From Gemmatimonadota bacterium (lineage in GTDB: Bacteria > Gemmatimonadota > Gemmatimonadetes > Longimicrobiales > Gaopeijiaceae), in contig JAJDTB010000032.1 in assembly GCA_022827345.1 (NCBI GenBank), positions 62,001 to 126,000 on the forward strand: a stretch of 64,000 nucleotides of DNA. The letters are read 5' to 3'. The notes beneath the pieces were generated by a model. That model saw nothing but the letters and a program-made list of their open reading frames with translations, did no database searches and had not been told where the DNA came from. The translations under genes and the position numbers were made by a program. This document shows, piece after piece, positions 46,969 to 54,243 of this stretch (the stretch's first letter is position 1; each line of letters begins with the position of its first letter).

Positions 46969-47450
46969 CAACCTGGAATTGCCGCGGTATCCGTCACGTC
47001 CAGGACCGCCCGCACCAGCCTGTCCAGCCGGTTCAGCGTCGCTTCGTATTCCTTGCGCGACCCCCCGAACGGATCCTCTACGGCGCCGCTTTCTCCGGCC
47101 ATCTCGGTCAGCAGCCGGGCACTCCCCGCTGCACCGAGCTCCTCGGCCCGCCGGACGTGGTGTCCGTCCATGCAGAGAAGCAGTCCCGACGACGCCACAA
47201 CCTCCCGGGTCAGCAGCATGCTCACATGGGACTCGAGGTTCAGTCCGATGGACGCGGCCGCCTCCATTGCCCCGTCGCTCGCCGGGGCACCGGGCCACGC
47301 GGCGGTTCCCGCCGAGCCCACGGTGACCCCTTGCAGCCGTCCGTCCGCAATGATCTGGCGCGCAAGCGCTTCCGCCATTGGTGACCGGCAGGTATTGCCG
47401 GTGCAGACGAAGGTGATATGGAAGTTCTCGGCGGTATCCATCGCTCGCAT
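46968..47450 (-). CDS. Low-molecular-weight phosphatase, YwlE-like (possible protein-arginine phosphatase)
   Basis: A 160-residue protein. The phosphate loop CTGNTCRSPMAEA begins near residue 16, and the acid is in EDPFGGSRKEYE. The threonine after CTGN is the residue that in Bacillus YwlE favours phospho-arginine over phospho-tyrosine; ordinary tyrosine phosphatases have Ile or Leu there. In Bacillus, ywlE also lies by the Sua5 gene, as here. The arginine specificity is inferred from that residue and the synteny. The start could also be the ATG at 47441. Confidence 0.88.
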   Translation of the reverse strand: MRAMDTAENFHITFVCTGNTCRSPMAEALARQIIADGRLQGVTVGSAGTAAWPGAPASDGAMEAAASIGLNLESHVSMLLTREVVASSGLLLCMDGHHVRRAEELGAAGSARLLTEMAGESGAVEDPFGGSRKEYEATLNRLDRLVRAVLDVTDTAAIPG

Positions 47451-47470
47451 GCGGTTGAACTCTTCGGCCT

Positions 47471-48079
47471 CTACTGCGGAATGTCCGTGACCTCCCTCAA
47501 TTGTAGCACATCGATCCGGCCCTCCCGGATCAGCTTCGGACCGCCGGGCGCCAGGCGCAGCAGCGTCGACGTTGGTCCACCGGGGAGCGGACCCGCGTCG
47601 ATCGTGAAGGGGTCCACACCGCACTCGCGGGCGGAGGCGCGGGCGTCCCGGGCGGTGCGGGCAGGCGGGAGTCCGGGCCGGTTGGCCGAACTCGATGTGA
47701 CGGGCCGGCCGCATCGCCGCAGAAGGTCAAGGGTCCCTTCGTGACCGGGGACACGCACCGCTACCGACCCGTCGAGGGCCTTTGCACCAGGATGGAAGAT
47801 TCCCTCATGGTCGTCGAGAACGAGCGTCAGCGGGCCGGGCCAGAACGCTTGGGCCAGGGCGTGACCGAGGTCGCCGAGGAGGGAGTCGACGGTCGCGGCA
47901 CTGGGTATCAGCACCACAAAACCACCTTTCGGGCGTCCCTTCACGCGTTGCAGGGTGCGAAGGGGAGCATCCAGCAGCAGCCCACCGAACCCATAGACGG
48001 ACTCGGTCGGGTGAATGATGATCTCGCCCCGGTCGAGCCGCCGGATAGCGGATTCAAGTATGACTTCAGGTAATGTCAT
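47471..48079 (-). CDS. L-threonylcarbamoyladenylate synthase (Sua5/YrdC/TsaC family)
   Basis: A 202-residue YrdC-domain protein that makes the intermediate for t6A37 of tRNAs reading ANN codons. Signatures: IIIHPTESVYGFGGLLLDAPLRTLQRVKGRPKGGFVVLIP, FWPGPLTLVLDDHEG, VAVRVPGHEGT and VTSSSANRPGLPPART. It overlaps ispD by four bases (ATGA). The short form without the Sua5 C-domain makes TsaC the closest name. Confidence 0.92.
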   Translation of the reverse strand: MTLPEVILESAIRRLDRGEIIIHPTESVYGFGGLLLDAPLRTLQRVKGRPKGGFVVLIPSAATVDSLLGDLGHALAQAFWPGPLTLVLDDHEGIFHPGAKALDGSVAVRVPGHEGTLDLLRRCGRPVTSSSANRPGLPPARTARDARASARECGVDPFTIDAGPLPGGPTSTLLRLAPGGPKLIREGRIDVLQLREVTDIPQ

Positions 48080-48792
48080 ACAAGTCCTTGTTCTATAAGA
48101 TATTCAGCTATTTGTACGTCTTCCGGACGGGTAATCTTGAGGTTTGTGGCCGATGCTTCCACCATGCGGATCTCGGTACCGAGTCCTTCGATCATCGAAG
48201 CGTCGTCGGTCGGCGGCGGCCCTCCAGCGCGGGAGTGCGCCAACCCGGTCCGGAACAGGTCCCGCGGGAAGACCTGAGGCGTTTGGGCATACCACAACGC
48301 ATGACGCGCCGGAGTCTCCACGATCGCTCCATTCCGGGCTACCCGCTTCACCGTGTCGACCGCGGGTATCCCGGCAACCGCCCCGATACCCGTGGCTGCA
48401 AGCCGGATGCACGCGTCGATCGCCGCGGGTGGCGGGAAAGGGCGGGCCGCGTCGTGCACTGCAACCAGCGTTGCGTCCGATTTCAGGCTCTCGAACGCAT
48501 TGGCCACCGACTCGAAACGGTTCCCGCCGCCGCGAGCCGTGCGCACACGATCATCCCGACCCAGACGGCCGCCCAGGTCCCCGCCATCCATGGCCACCAC
48601 GACCTCGACCACATCCTCGCGAGCCAGGAACGGAGTGACTGCCCATTCCAGCACGGACCTGCCCCGCAATTCGATGAGCGGCTTGCGCACGCCGCCCATC
48701 CGGACCCCGATCCCCGCGGCCGGGACGAGCACGGCCACCGTCGCGGCCCCCCGGGAACCGGATTCGCCAGCGCGCCGGGGCGCCACCGTCAC
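48076..48792 (-). CDS. ispD: 2-C-methyl-D-erythritol 4-phosphate cytidylyltransferase
   Basis: A 238-residue enzyme of the MEP isoprenoid pathway, from a GTG start. The nucleotide-binding loop is VPAAGIGVRMGGVRKPLIEL, then VAVHDAARPFPPPAAI, VDTVKRV and QTPQVFPRDLFR, with the DDASMIEGLG metal and substrate region. It couples CTP to methylerythritol phosphate. Its start is 19 bp from the dnaB stop. Confidence 0.93.
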   Translation of the reverse strand: MTVAPRRAGESGSRGAATVAVLVPAAGIGVRMGGVRKPLIELRGRSVLEWAVTPFLAREDVVEVVVAMDGGDLGGRLGRDDRVRTARGGGNRFESVANAFESLKSDATLVAVHDAARPFPPPAAIDACIRLAATGIGAVAGIPAVDTVKRVARNGAIVETPARHALWYAQTPQVFPRDLFRTGLAHSRAGGPPPTDDASMIEGLGTEIRMVEASATNLKITRPEDVQIAEYLIEQGLV

Positions 48793-48811
48793 GGGATGCC
48801 GGCCCCGGCAG

Positions 48812-50218
48812 TCAGCCGACGGCTTCGGCCGGCTCCGGTCCTCGCGACACCGACTCGAACAGCGTGAAGTTCTTGCGGAAGAACAGCTCGACCGTGCCGG
48901 TGGGTCCGTTCCGCTGCTTCGCCACGATGAGTTCCGCCTTGCCCTCGAGCGAATTGCCGTCCTTGTCGGTCGGCCCGAGATAGTACTCGGGGCGGTAGAG
49001 GAACATGACCAGGTCCGCGTCCTGTTCGATGGAGCCGCTTTCGCGAAGGTCGGAGAGTTGCGGGCGCCGATCGGTCCGCTGTTCGGGCGCCCGGCTCAAC
49101 TGGCTGAGAGCAATGAGCGGAATCTCGAGTTCGCGGGCAAGCGCCTTCAGGCCGCGCGAGATCTCGGAGACCTCCTGTACGCGGTTTTCCTTCCTGGCCC
49201 CCCCGGTCATCAACTGCATGTAGTCTACGATCAGCAGGCCGAGTTCCTTCGTCTCCGCCTTGAGACGCCGCGCCTTGCCCTTCATCTCCAGCACGTTGCC
49301 GGTCGCGGAGTCGTCGATCCATATCTGCGCGGTGTTGAGAAGCCCGGCCGCCCGTGCAAGCTGCTGCATCTCATTGGGCTCCAATCGGCCGCGCCTCAGC
49401 CTCTGCGCGTCAACCCGCCCCTCGGCGCACAGCAAACGCTGGACGATCTGCTCCCTCGACATCTCCAGACTGAAGATCCCTACGGGAATACCCAACTCGA
49501 TCGCCACCGTCTGGGCCACGTTCAGGACCCACGATGTCTTGCCCATCGAGGGACGGCCGGCCACGATCGCCAGGTCTCCGGCCTGCAGCCCGGTGGTCAT
49601 CCGGTCGAGATCCGCGAATCCCGTGGCCACCCCGGAGACTTCGCCGACGGTTTCCTGCAGCTTGTCGATGTGCTCGAAGGTCGACCAGAGCACTTCCTTG
49701 ATCCAGACGAATCCGTCCCTTCCCCGCGACTGCGAAACGTTGAATACACGCTGCTCCGCCAGATCCAGGATTTCGTGGACGGGCCGCTCGCCCGGTTCGT
49801 AGACGTCGCGAACGATCTCCTGTCCCGCGTCGATCAGCCGGCGCAGAAGGGCTCTCTCCTGAACGAGGCCCGCGTGGTATTCGATGTTCGCCGCGGTGGG
49901 AACCGCGTCCAGGAGTGACGCGAGGTATTCCCATCCACCGCAACTCTCCAGTTCGCCCACCGCCTTCAGGTCCTCGGATACGGTGATCGCGTCGATGGCT
50001 CGGCTCCGTTCGAAAAGCCGCGTCATCGCCCGGAACAGACGGCGGTGAGCCTCGCGGTAGAACATCGAGTCGTCCACGATGTCGACCACGCGGGCCATCG
50101 CGCCCTCGTCGATCAGAACGCCGCCGAGCACCGCCGCTTCCGCCTCGGGTGAGAAGGGTGGCTGACGGTCGTACCGGGGAGCCTCCGGAGCCGACTGGAG
50201 TGGAATGGGTTCGCTCAC
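48812..50218 (-). CDS. dnaB: Replicative DNA helicase
   Basis: A 468-residue DnaB from a GTG with GAGGAAGA upstream. The N-terminal dimerisation domain has PEAEAAVLGGVLID and EYLASLLDAVPTAANIEYHA. The RecA-like domain has the Walker A VAGRPSMGKTSWVLNVAQ, Walker B LLIVDYMQLMTG, and the sensor region LIALSQLSRAPEQRTDRRPQLSDLRESGSIEQDAD. It unwinds DNA at the fork. A longer frame upstream is the antisense-like overlap with the glycosylase gene and is rejected. Confidence 0.96.
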   Translation of the reverse strand: MSEPIPLQSAPEAPRYDRQPPFSPEAEAAVLGGVLIDEGAMARVVDIVDDSMFYREAHRRLFRAMTRLFERSRAIDAITVSEDLKAVGELESCGGWEYLASLLDAVPTAANIEYHAGLVQERALLRRLIDAGQEIVRDVYEPGERPVHEILDLAEQRVFNVSQSRGRDGFVWIKEVLWSTFEHIDKLQETVGEVSGVATGFADLDRMTTGLQAGDLAIVAGRPSMGKTSWVLNVAQTVAIELGIPVGIFSLEMSREQIVQRLLCAEGRVDAQRLRRGRLEPNEMQQLARAAGLLNTAQIWIDDSATGNVLEMKGKARRLKAETKELGLLIVDYMQLMTGGARKENRVQEVSEISRGLKALARELEIPLIALSQLSRAPEQRTDRRPQLSDLRESGSIEQDADLVMFLYRPEYYLGPTDKDGNSLEGKAELIVAKQRNGPTGTVELFFRKNFTLFESVSRGPEPAEAVG

Positions 50219-50262
50219 TTGGTTCTTCCTCGGCAGGCCCCCGGGGGTGCGGGTTGCGGCGG

Positions 50263-51093
50263 TCAGGCTTCGTCCATCACCTGGCAGAGTAGCTGCAGGT
50301 CGTCCCAGCAGAGCCGGTTCCAGCCGGGATTCCGCAGGAGGGCCGCCGGGTGATAGGTCACGACGAGGGGGACGCCCTGGTAACTGTACACCTTGCCCCG
50401 CAGCTTGCCTAGTGGCCGGTTGGTGCCGGTCAGCCACTGCGCGGCAAAGGAGCCCACGGCCAGGAGCACCTCGGGGGCCACCAGTTCGATCTGACCCTTG
50501 AGAAGGGGTGCGCAGGCCTCGATCTCGTCCGGCAGCGGATTCCGGTTTCCGGGTGGCCTGCACTTGAGCACGTTGCAGATGTAGACCGAGTCCCGCCGCG
50601 ACAGGCTGACGGAAGCCAGCATCAGATCGAGGAGCTTGCCCGCCTGGCCCACGAACGGGAGCCCGGTGGCGTCCTCGCGTGCCCCGGGCGCTTCCCCGAC
50701 GACCATCAGCCGCGCCGCCGGGTTGCCGTCGGAAAAGACGACGTGGCGGCGCCCTTCGGACAGGCGGCAGCGGACGCAGGCAAGCGCGGTTTCACGCAGC
50801 GCCGCGTAGTCCGGAGACGGAGGACTGTCGGGGCTGATGGAGGCCGAACCCGCGGGCGGCGGGACGGGACCACGCGAAGCCGGCCCCGCTGCCTCGGTGG
50901 GCGAGCCCCGGCGGCCACCGGCATGGGCTCTCCCCCCGCGTCGGGGAGCCGGCACCGGGGAATGCGCCGCGAGCCGAGACCTCAGCGAGGCCAGCAACTC
51001 CCCGGGCTCGGACTGATCCGGTACCACACCGGGCTCCCCTATTCTCCTGCGCTGGTCCAGGTAGGCGGCCAGCCGGTCGGCGGGGGAACTCAC
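50263..51093 (-). CDS. Type 4 uracil-DNA glycosylase (iron-sulfur)
   Basis: A 276-residue protein starting at a GTG in a GTGA overlap with the coaBC stop. The N-terminal 95 residues are low-complexity (Pro/Gly/Arg). The domain starts with CVRCRLSEGRRHVVFSDGNP, then motif 1 MVVGEAPGAREDATGLPFVGQAGKLLD, YICNVLKCRPPGNRNPLPDEIEAC, and HPAALLRNPGW. The four cysteines match the [4Fe-4S] site of family 4 glycosylases. It removes uracil from DNA. The position beside dnaB may reflect replication-linked repair. Confidence 0.92.
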   Translation of the reverse strand: MSSPADRLAAYLDQRRRIGEPGVVPDQSEPGELLASLRSRLAAHSPVPAPRRGGRAHAGGRRGSPTEAAGPASRGPVPPPAGSASISPDSPPSPDYAALRETALACVRCRLSEGRRHVVFSDGNPAARLMVVGEAPGAREDATGLPFVGQAGKLLDLMLASVSLSRRDSVYICNVLKCRPPGNRNPLPDEIEACAPLLKGQIELVAPEVLLAVGSFAAQWLTGTNRPLGKLRGKVYSYQGVPLVVTYHPAALLRNPGWNRLCWDDLQLLCQVMDEA

Positions 51094-52427
51094 CCCGCCC
51101 CACCCCGGCCCAGCCGCGCCTCGATCACCTCCAGGATCTCCCACGCGACTGCGAACTTGGCCATCATGGGCATCTCGCGGGGCGGCTCCCCCCGGGCAAG
51201 GATCGTCACGCGATTGGTATCGGCCTCGAAGCCCGACCCCGGCTCTCCGGCCCGGTTGGCCACGATCAGGTCGAATCCTTTTGCCGCCAACTTCCTCTCG
51301 GCGCGGGCCAGCATATCGTCCGTCTCAAGCGCGAAGCCGACCGCAACGCTTCCCGCCTTCATCTTCCCCGCCGACTCGGCCGCGATGTCCGGGTTGGCCA
51401 CGAGATCGATGGCGGTTTCGTCACCGATCGCCTCGCGCTTCATCTTCTCCGGCGAGGGTGACCGTGGCCGGTAGTCGGCGACGGCGGCCGCGTGAATCGC
51501 AACATCGGCCGCGTCCACCCTGTCGATCACGGCCTTGCGCATCTCCCGCGCCGTTTCCACCCCAATCAGGTCGACCCCACAGGGCGGGTCCACCGCCGAC
51601 GGTCCCGAGACGAGCGTCACATCCGCGCCCTTCAACCAAGCCGCCCGCGCCAGCGCATACCCCATCTTGCCGGACGAACGGTTGCCGACATAGCGCACCG
51701 CGTCGACCGGCTCCCGCGTGCCGGAGGCGGTAACGAGCACCCGTGCTCCCGACAGCGCCCCTCCGGCCCCCACAGCCCTGCCGACCGCGTCCACGATCTC
51801 CGCCGGTTCGGCCATCCTGCCCGGGCCGCTCCCCTCACTCGCGGCCAGGCGCCCGTCCGCGGGGCCGACACGATGATGGCCCAGGCCGTCCTCGAGAAGC
51901 GCCAGATTGGCGGCGGTCCGGGGATGCGCGAACATGCGGTCGTTCATCGCGGGGGCGATCACGACGGGCGCGTCCGTCGCCACCAGCACCGTGGTCAGGA
52001 GATCGCTGGCCCGCCCGGCCGCCGCCCGCGCAATGAAGTCGGCCGTCGCCGGCGCGACGCACACGCAGTCCGCACCCCGGGCAAGGGAGATGTGCAGGGC
52101 GGCGCCCCCAGCGGCAAAGATGTCGGTCAGAGGGCCGCGCCCGGTCACCCCCTCGAAAGACAGCGGGGCGACGAACTTCCTTGCCGATTCGGTGAGGACC
52201 ACATCGACGGCAGCCCCCAGCAGGGTCAGATCACGGGCGACCTGAACGGCCTTGTACGCCGCAATACCCCCACAAACGCCAAGGACCACCTTGCGGCCCG
52301 CCCACGGCGGCCCCGGCGATCGCAGGTCGGCACCGGAGCACTGGTCCGCACCACGGCGCGCGATCGGACCCGCCGGCTGTTGGGCGGCGGGGCCCGGAGC
52401 ATCGGAACCGGGGCCGCCGGGTGTCAT
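51090..52427 (-). CDS. coaBC: Bifunctional phosphopantothenoylcysteine decarboxylase/synthetase
   Basis: A 445-residue fusion for two CoA steps. CoaC domain: LGVCGGIAAYKAVQVARDL, the histidine in ALHISLARGADCVCVAPATADF, and PVVIAPAMNDRMFAHPRT. CoaB domain: VLVTASGTREPVDAVRYVGNRSSGKMGYALARA, ADVAIHAAAVADYRP, and the lysine-rich EKMKREA. An N-terminal run of about 40 Pro/Gly/Ala residues precedes the core, so a start nearer the core is possible. It follows rpoZ by 7 bp. Confidence 0.94.
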   Translation of the reverse strand: MTPGGPGSDAPGPAAQQPAGPIARRGADQCSGADLRSPGPPWAGRKVVLGVCGGIAAYKAVQVARDLTLLGAAVDVVLTESARKFVAPLSFEGVTGRGPLTDIFAAGGAALHISLARGADCVCVAPATADFIARAAAGRASDLLTTVLVATDAPVVIAPAMNDRMFAHPRTAANLALLEDGLGHHRVGPADGRLAASEGSGPGRMAEPAEIVDAVGRAVGAGGALSGARVLVTASGTREPVDAVRYVGNRSSGKMGYALARAAWLKGADVTLVSGPSAVDPPCGVDLIGVETAREMRKAVIDRVDAADVAIHAAAVADYRPRSPSPEKMKREAIGDETAIDLVANPDIAAESAGKMKAGSVAVGFALETDDMLARAERKLAAKGFDLIVANRAGEPGSGFEADTNRVTILARGEPPREMPMMAKFAVAWEILEVIEARLGRGGAG

Positions 52428-52434
52428 GCCGGGG

Positions 52435-52653
52435 TTATTCCGCTTCGGGACGGCGACGCCTCACGAGGCGGTATTCGACCTGACCCGAGGTGATCGCCTC
52501 GAGGGCACGGGTGGACAGCTTCTTCTCGTGCTCCATGGCGAGCGCTTCCGTGGGAAGCAGGTTCAACTCCCGCGCGTACTTGGCCGCCACCAGCACACCC
52601 AGATACTTGCTCTGATTGTTCTCGGCGATTTCGTCGGGGGTGAATACTCTCAT
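52435..52653 (-). CDS. rpoZ: RNA polymerase omega subunit
   Basis: A 72-residue protein. The sequence EIAENNQSKYLGVLVAAKYARELN aligns with the omega core, which normally reads NRFELVxxAxxRAxQL, and LSTRALEAITSGQVEYRLV is the typical end. It stabilises the beta-prime subunit. It lies between gmk and coaBC, the same order as in many bacteria (gmk-rpoZ-coaBC). Confidence 0.9.
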   Translation of the reverse strand: MRVFTPDEIAENNQSKYLGVLVAAKYARELNLLPTEALAMEHEKKLSTRALEAITSGQVEYRLVRRRRPEAE

Positions 52654-52662
52654 CTGTTCTCC

Positions 52663-53331
52663 CTAGTGGGCCATGCCGGCGTCGCAAGCTCCTTCGAGGC
52701 GCGCGATCTCCGCGCGCGCACCGGCGACCAGCTTCATTACCAATGCATCCGGCTCTCCCTCGCAACCGCGGCCACTCGCAGCTTCGCGGGTGAGGGCCAA
52801 CACCTGCTCGACAGCCAGATCCAGATCCTCGTTTACAATGAACTCCCTGAAGGATGAAGCCGCCCGCAACTCCGCAAGCGCCGTGCGAAGGCGGCGCAGG
52901 ATCTGCAGGGGCGATTCCGTCCCCCTTTCCACCAGGCGCCCGATCCATCGCCGGGGTCCCGGAGGAAGAATGAAGATAACCAAGGCCGACGGAGCGTGCT
53001 CGATAACCTGCGCCGCTCCCTGAACGTCGATGTCCAGCACGGGAACCGGACCGGGTTCGCCCCCCGTGGAGAGGTTGCCGATGGGTGTACCGTAGTACTC
53101 GCCGTGCACCTCCGCCCACTCGATCAGCCCCCCGGCGCCGACCATGGCCTCGAACTCGCCGCGCGTCACGAATTGGTATTCCCTGCCCGTGCGCTCGCCT
53201 GCCCTCGGCCGCCGCGTGGTCGCCGATACGGAAAGCACGAACCGGTCCGGATGGTCGCGCACGAGCCGCTCTGCAATTGTAGTCTTGCCGGCGCCCGACG
53301 GGCCTACCAGGACGATGACTTCCGCCCTCAC
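52663..53331 (-). CDS. gmk: Guanylate kinase
   Basis: A 222-residue enzyme from a GTG that overlaps the yicC stop (GTGA). Walker A is VLVGPSGAGKTTIAERL, and the GMP-binding region SVSATTRRPRAGERTGREYQFV is followed by IEWAEVHGEYYGTP. It phosphorylates GMP to GDP. The last 25 residues (KLVAGARAEIARLEGACD) are longer than usual. Confidence 0.95.
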   Translation of the reverse strand: MRAEVIVLVGPSGAGKTTIAERLVRDHPDRFVLSVSATTRRPRAGERTGREYQFVTRGEFEAMVGAGGLIEWAEVHGEYYGTPIGNLSTGGEPGPVPVLDIDVQGAAQVIEHAPSALVIFILPPGPRRWIGRLVERGTESPLQILRRLRTALAELRAASSFREFIVNEDLDLAVEQVLALTREAASGRGCEGEPDALVMKLVAGARAEIARLEGACDAGMAH

Positions 53332-54230
53332 TCCACGTTCTCCAGCTGTTCCCGCAGCCGCTCCAACTCTTCCTTGATCGCGATCGCGGACGCCGTTATC
53401 GCGGGATCGTTGGCCTTCGCACCCAGCGTATTCGCTTCCCTGTGCATCTCCTGGACCACGAACCCCAGCCGCTTGCCCGTCTTGCGCTCACCCCGCTCCC
53501 CACGTCCAGCGAGGCTCTCGAGAAAGAGCGTGACATGGGAACGGAGCCGCTCCAGCTCCTCCGCGATGTCCCACTTCTCCGCGAGATAGGCGATCTCGCG
53601 CGCCAGACGGTCCTCGTCCACCTCGACCGCCTCGGTGAGTTCCGCGACGCGCTCCCGCAGGCGGTCCCTCTCGCGCAGAAGCCGCTCGGGCGCCCTGGCC
53701 TCGGCCGCCTCGACCTCACCGGCGATCGCGGCGACGCTGGCCCGCAGGACCTCCTCGAGCCGGCGACCTTCGCTTTCGCGCATCGCGACGACCCCTGCCA
53801 GCGCCCCGTCGATGCACTCGCCCAGCCCCGCTTCGTCCCCTCCGGCGTCCTCGCCGGGCACGCCCCGGGACCGCAGCACACCCGGCAATCCCGCGAGCGT
53901 GTTGATGTCCAGGCGTCCCCCCACATCCAGTGCATCGCCCGCGCTGGTCAGCAGCTCCACGTACCGGCGCGCCCGCTCCATGTCGAGCCCGGGCAGCGCC
54001 GCATCCTCTTCCGCCGCGTCCCCGCATGTGACCGTTACGGACACCGCCCCGCGGGCCAGCGTCCCGCGCACCGATTCCATGACCTGTGGCCGCAGGCCTT
54101 CCCATCCCCGGGGGAGGCTCGCGGAAACGCTCAGGTGACGGTGGTTCACCGTCCGGATCTCGGCGCGCAGGATCCTGCCGTCGGACAGCTCCACCTCCGC
54201 CGCCCCGTAGCCGGTCATGCTCCGAATCAT
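53328..54230 (-). CDS. yicC: YicC-family endoribonuclease
   Basis: A 300-residue YicC with the N-terminal signature MIRSMTGYGAAEVEL and TVNHRHLSVSASLPRG, and the C-terminal DUF1732-like end GFVVQEMHREANTLGAKANDPAI. Members of the family act on RNA in stress conditions. It precedes gmk with a four-base overlap, a widely seen pair. Confidence 0.93.
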   Translation of the reverse strand: MIRSMTGYGAAEVELSDGRILRAEIRTVNHRHLSVSASLPRGWEGLRPQVMESVRGTLARGAVSVTVTCGDAAEEDAALPGLDMERARRYVELLTSAGDALDVGGRLDINTLAGLPGVLRSRGVPGEDAGGDEAGLGECIDGALAGVVAMRESEGRRLEEVLRASVAAIAGEVEAAEARAPERLLRERDRLRERVAELTEAVEVDEDRLAREIAYLAEKWDIAEELERLRSHVTLFLESLAGRGERGERKTGKRLGFVVQEMHREANTLGAKANDPAITASAIAIKEELERLREQLENVE

Positions 54231-54243
54231 GGTGTCTCCACCG

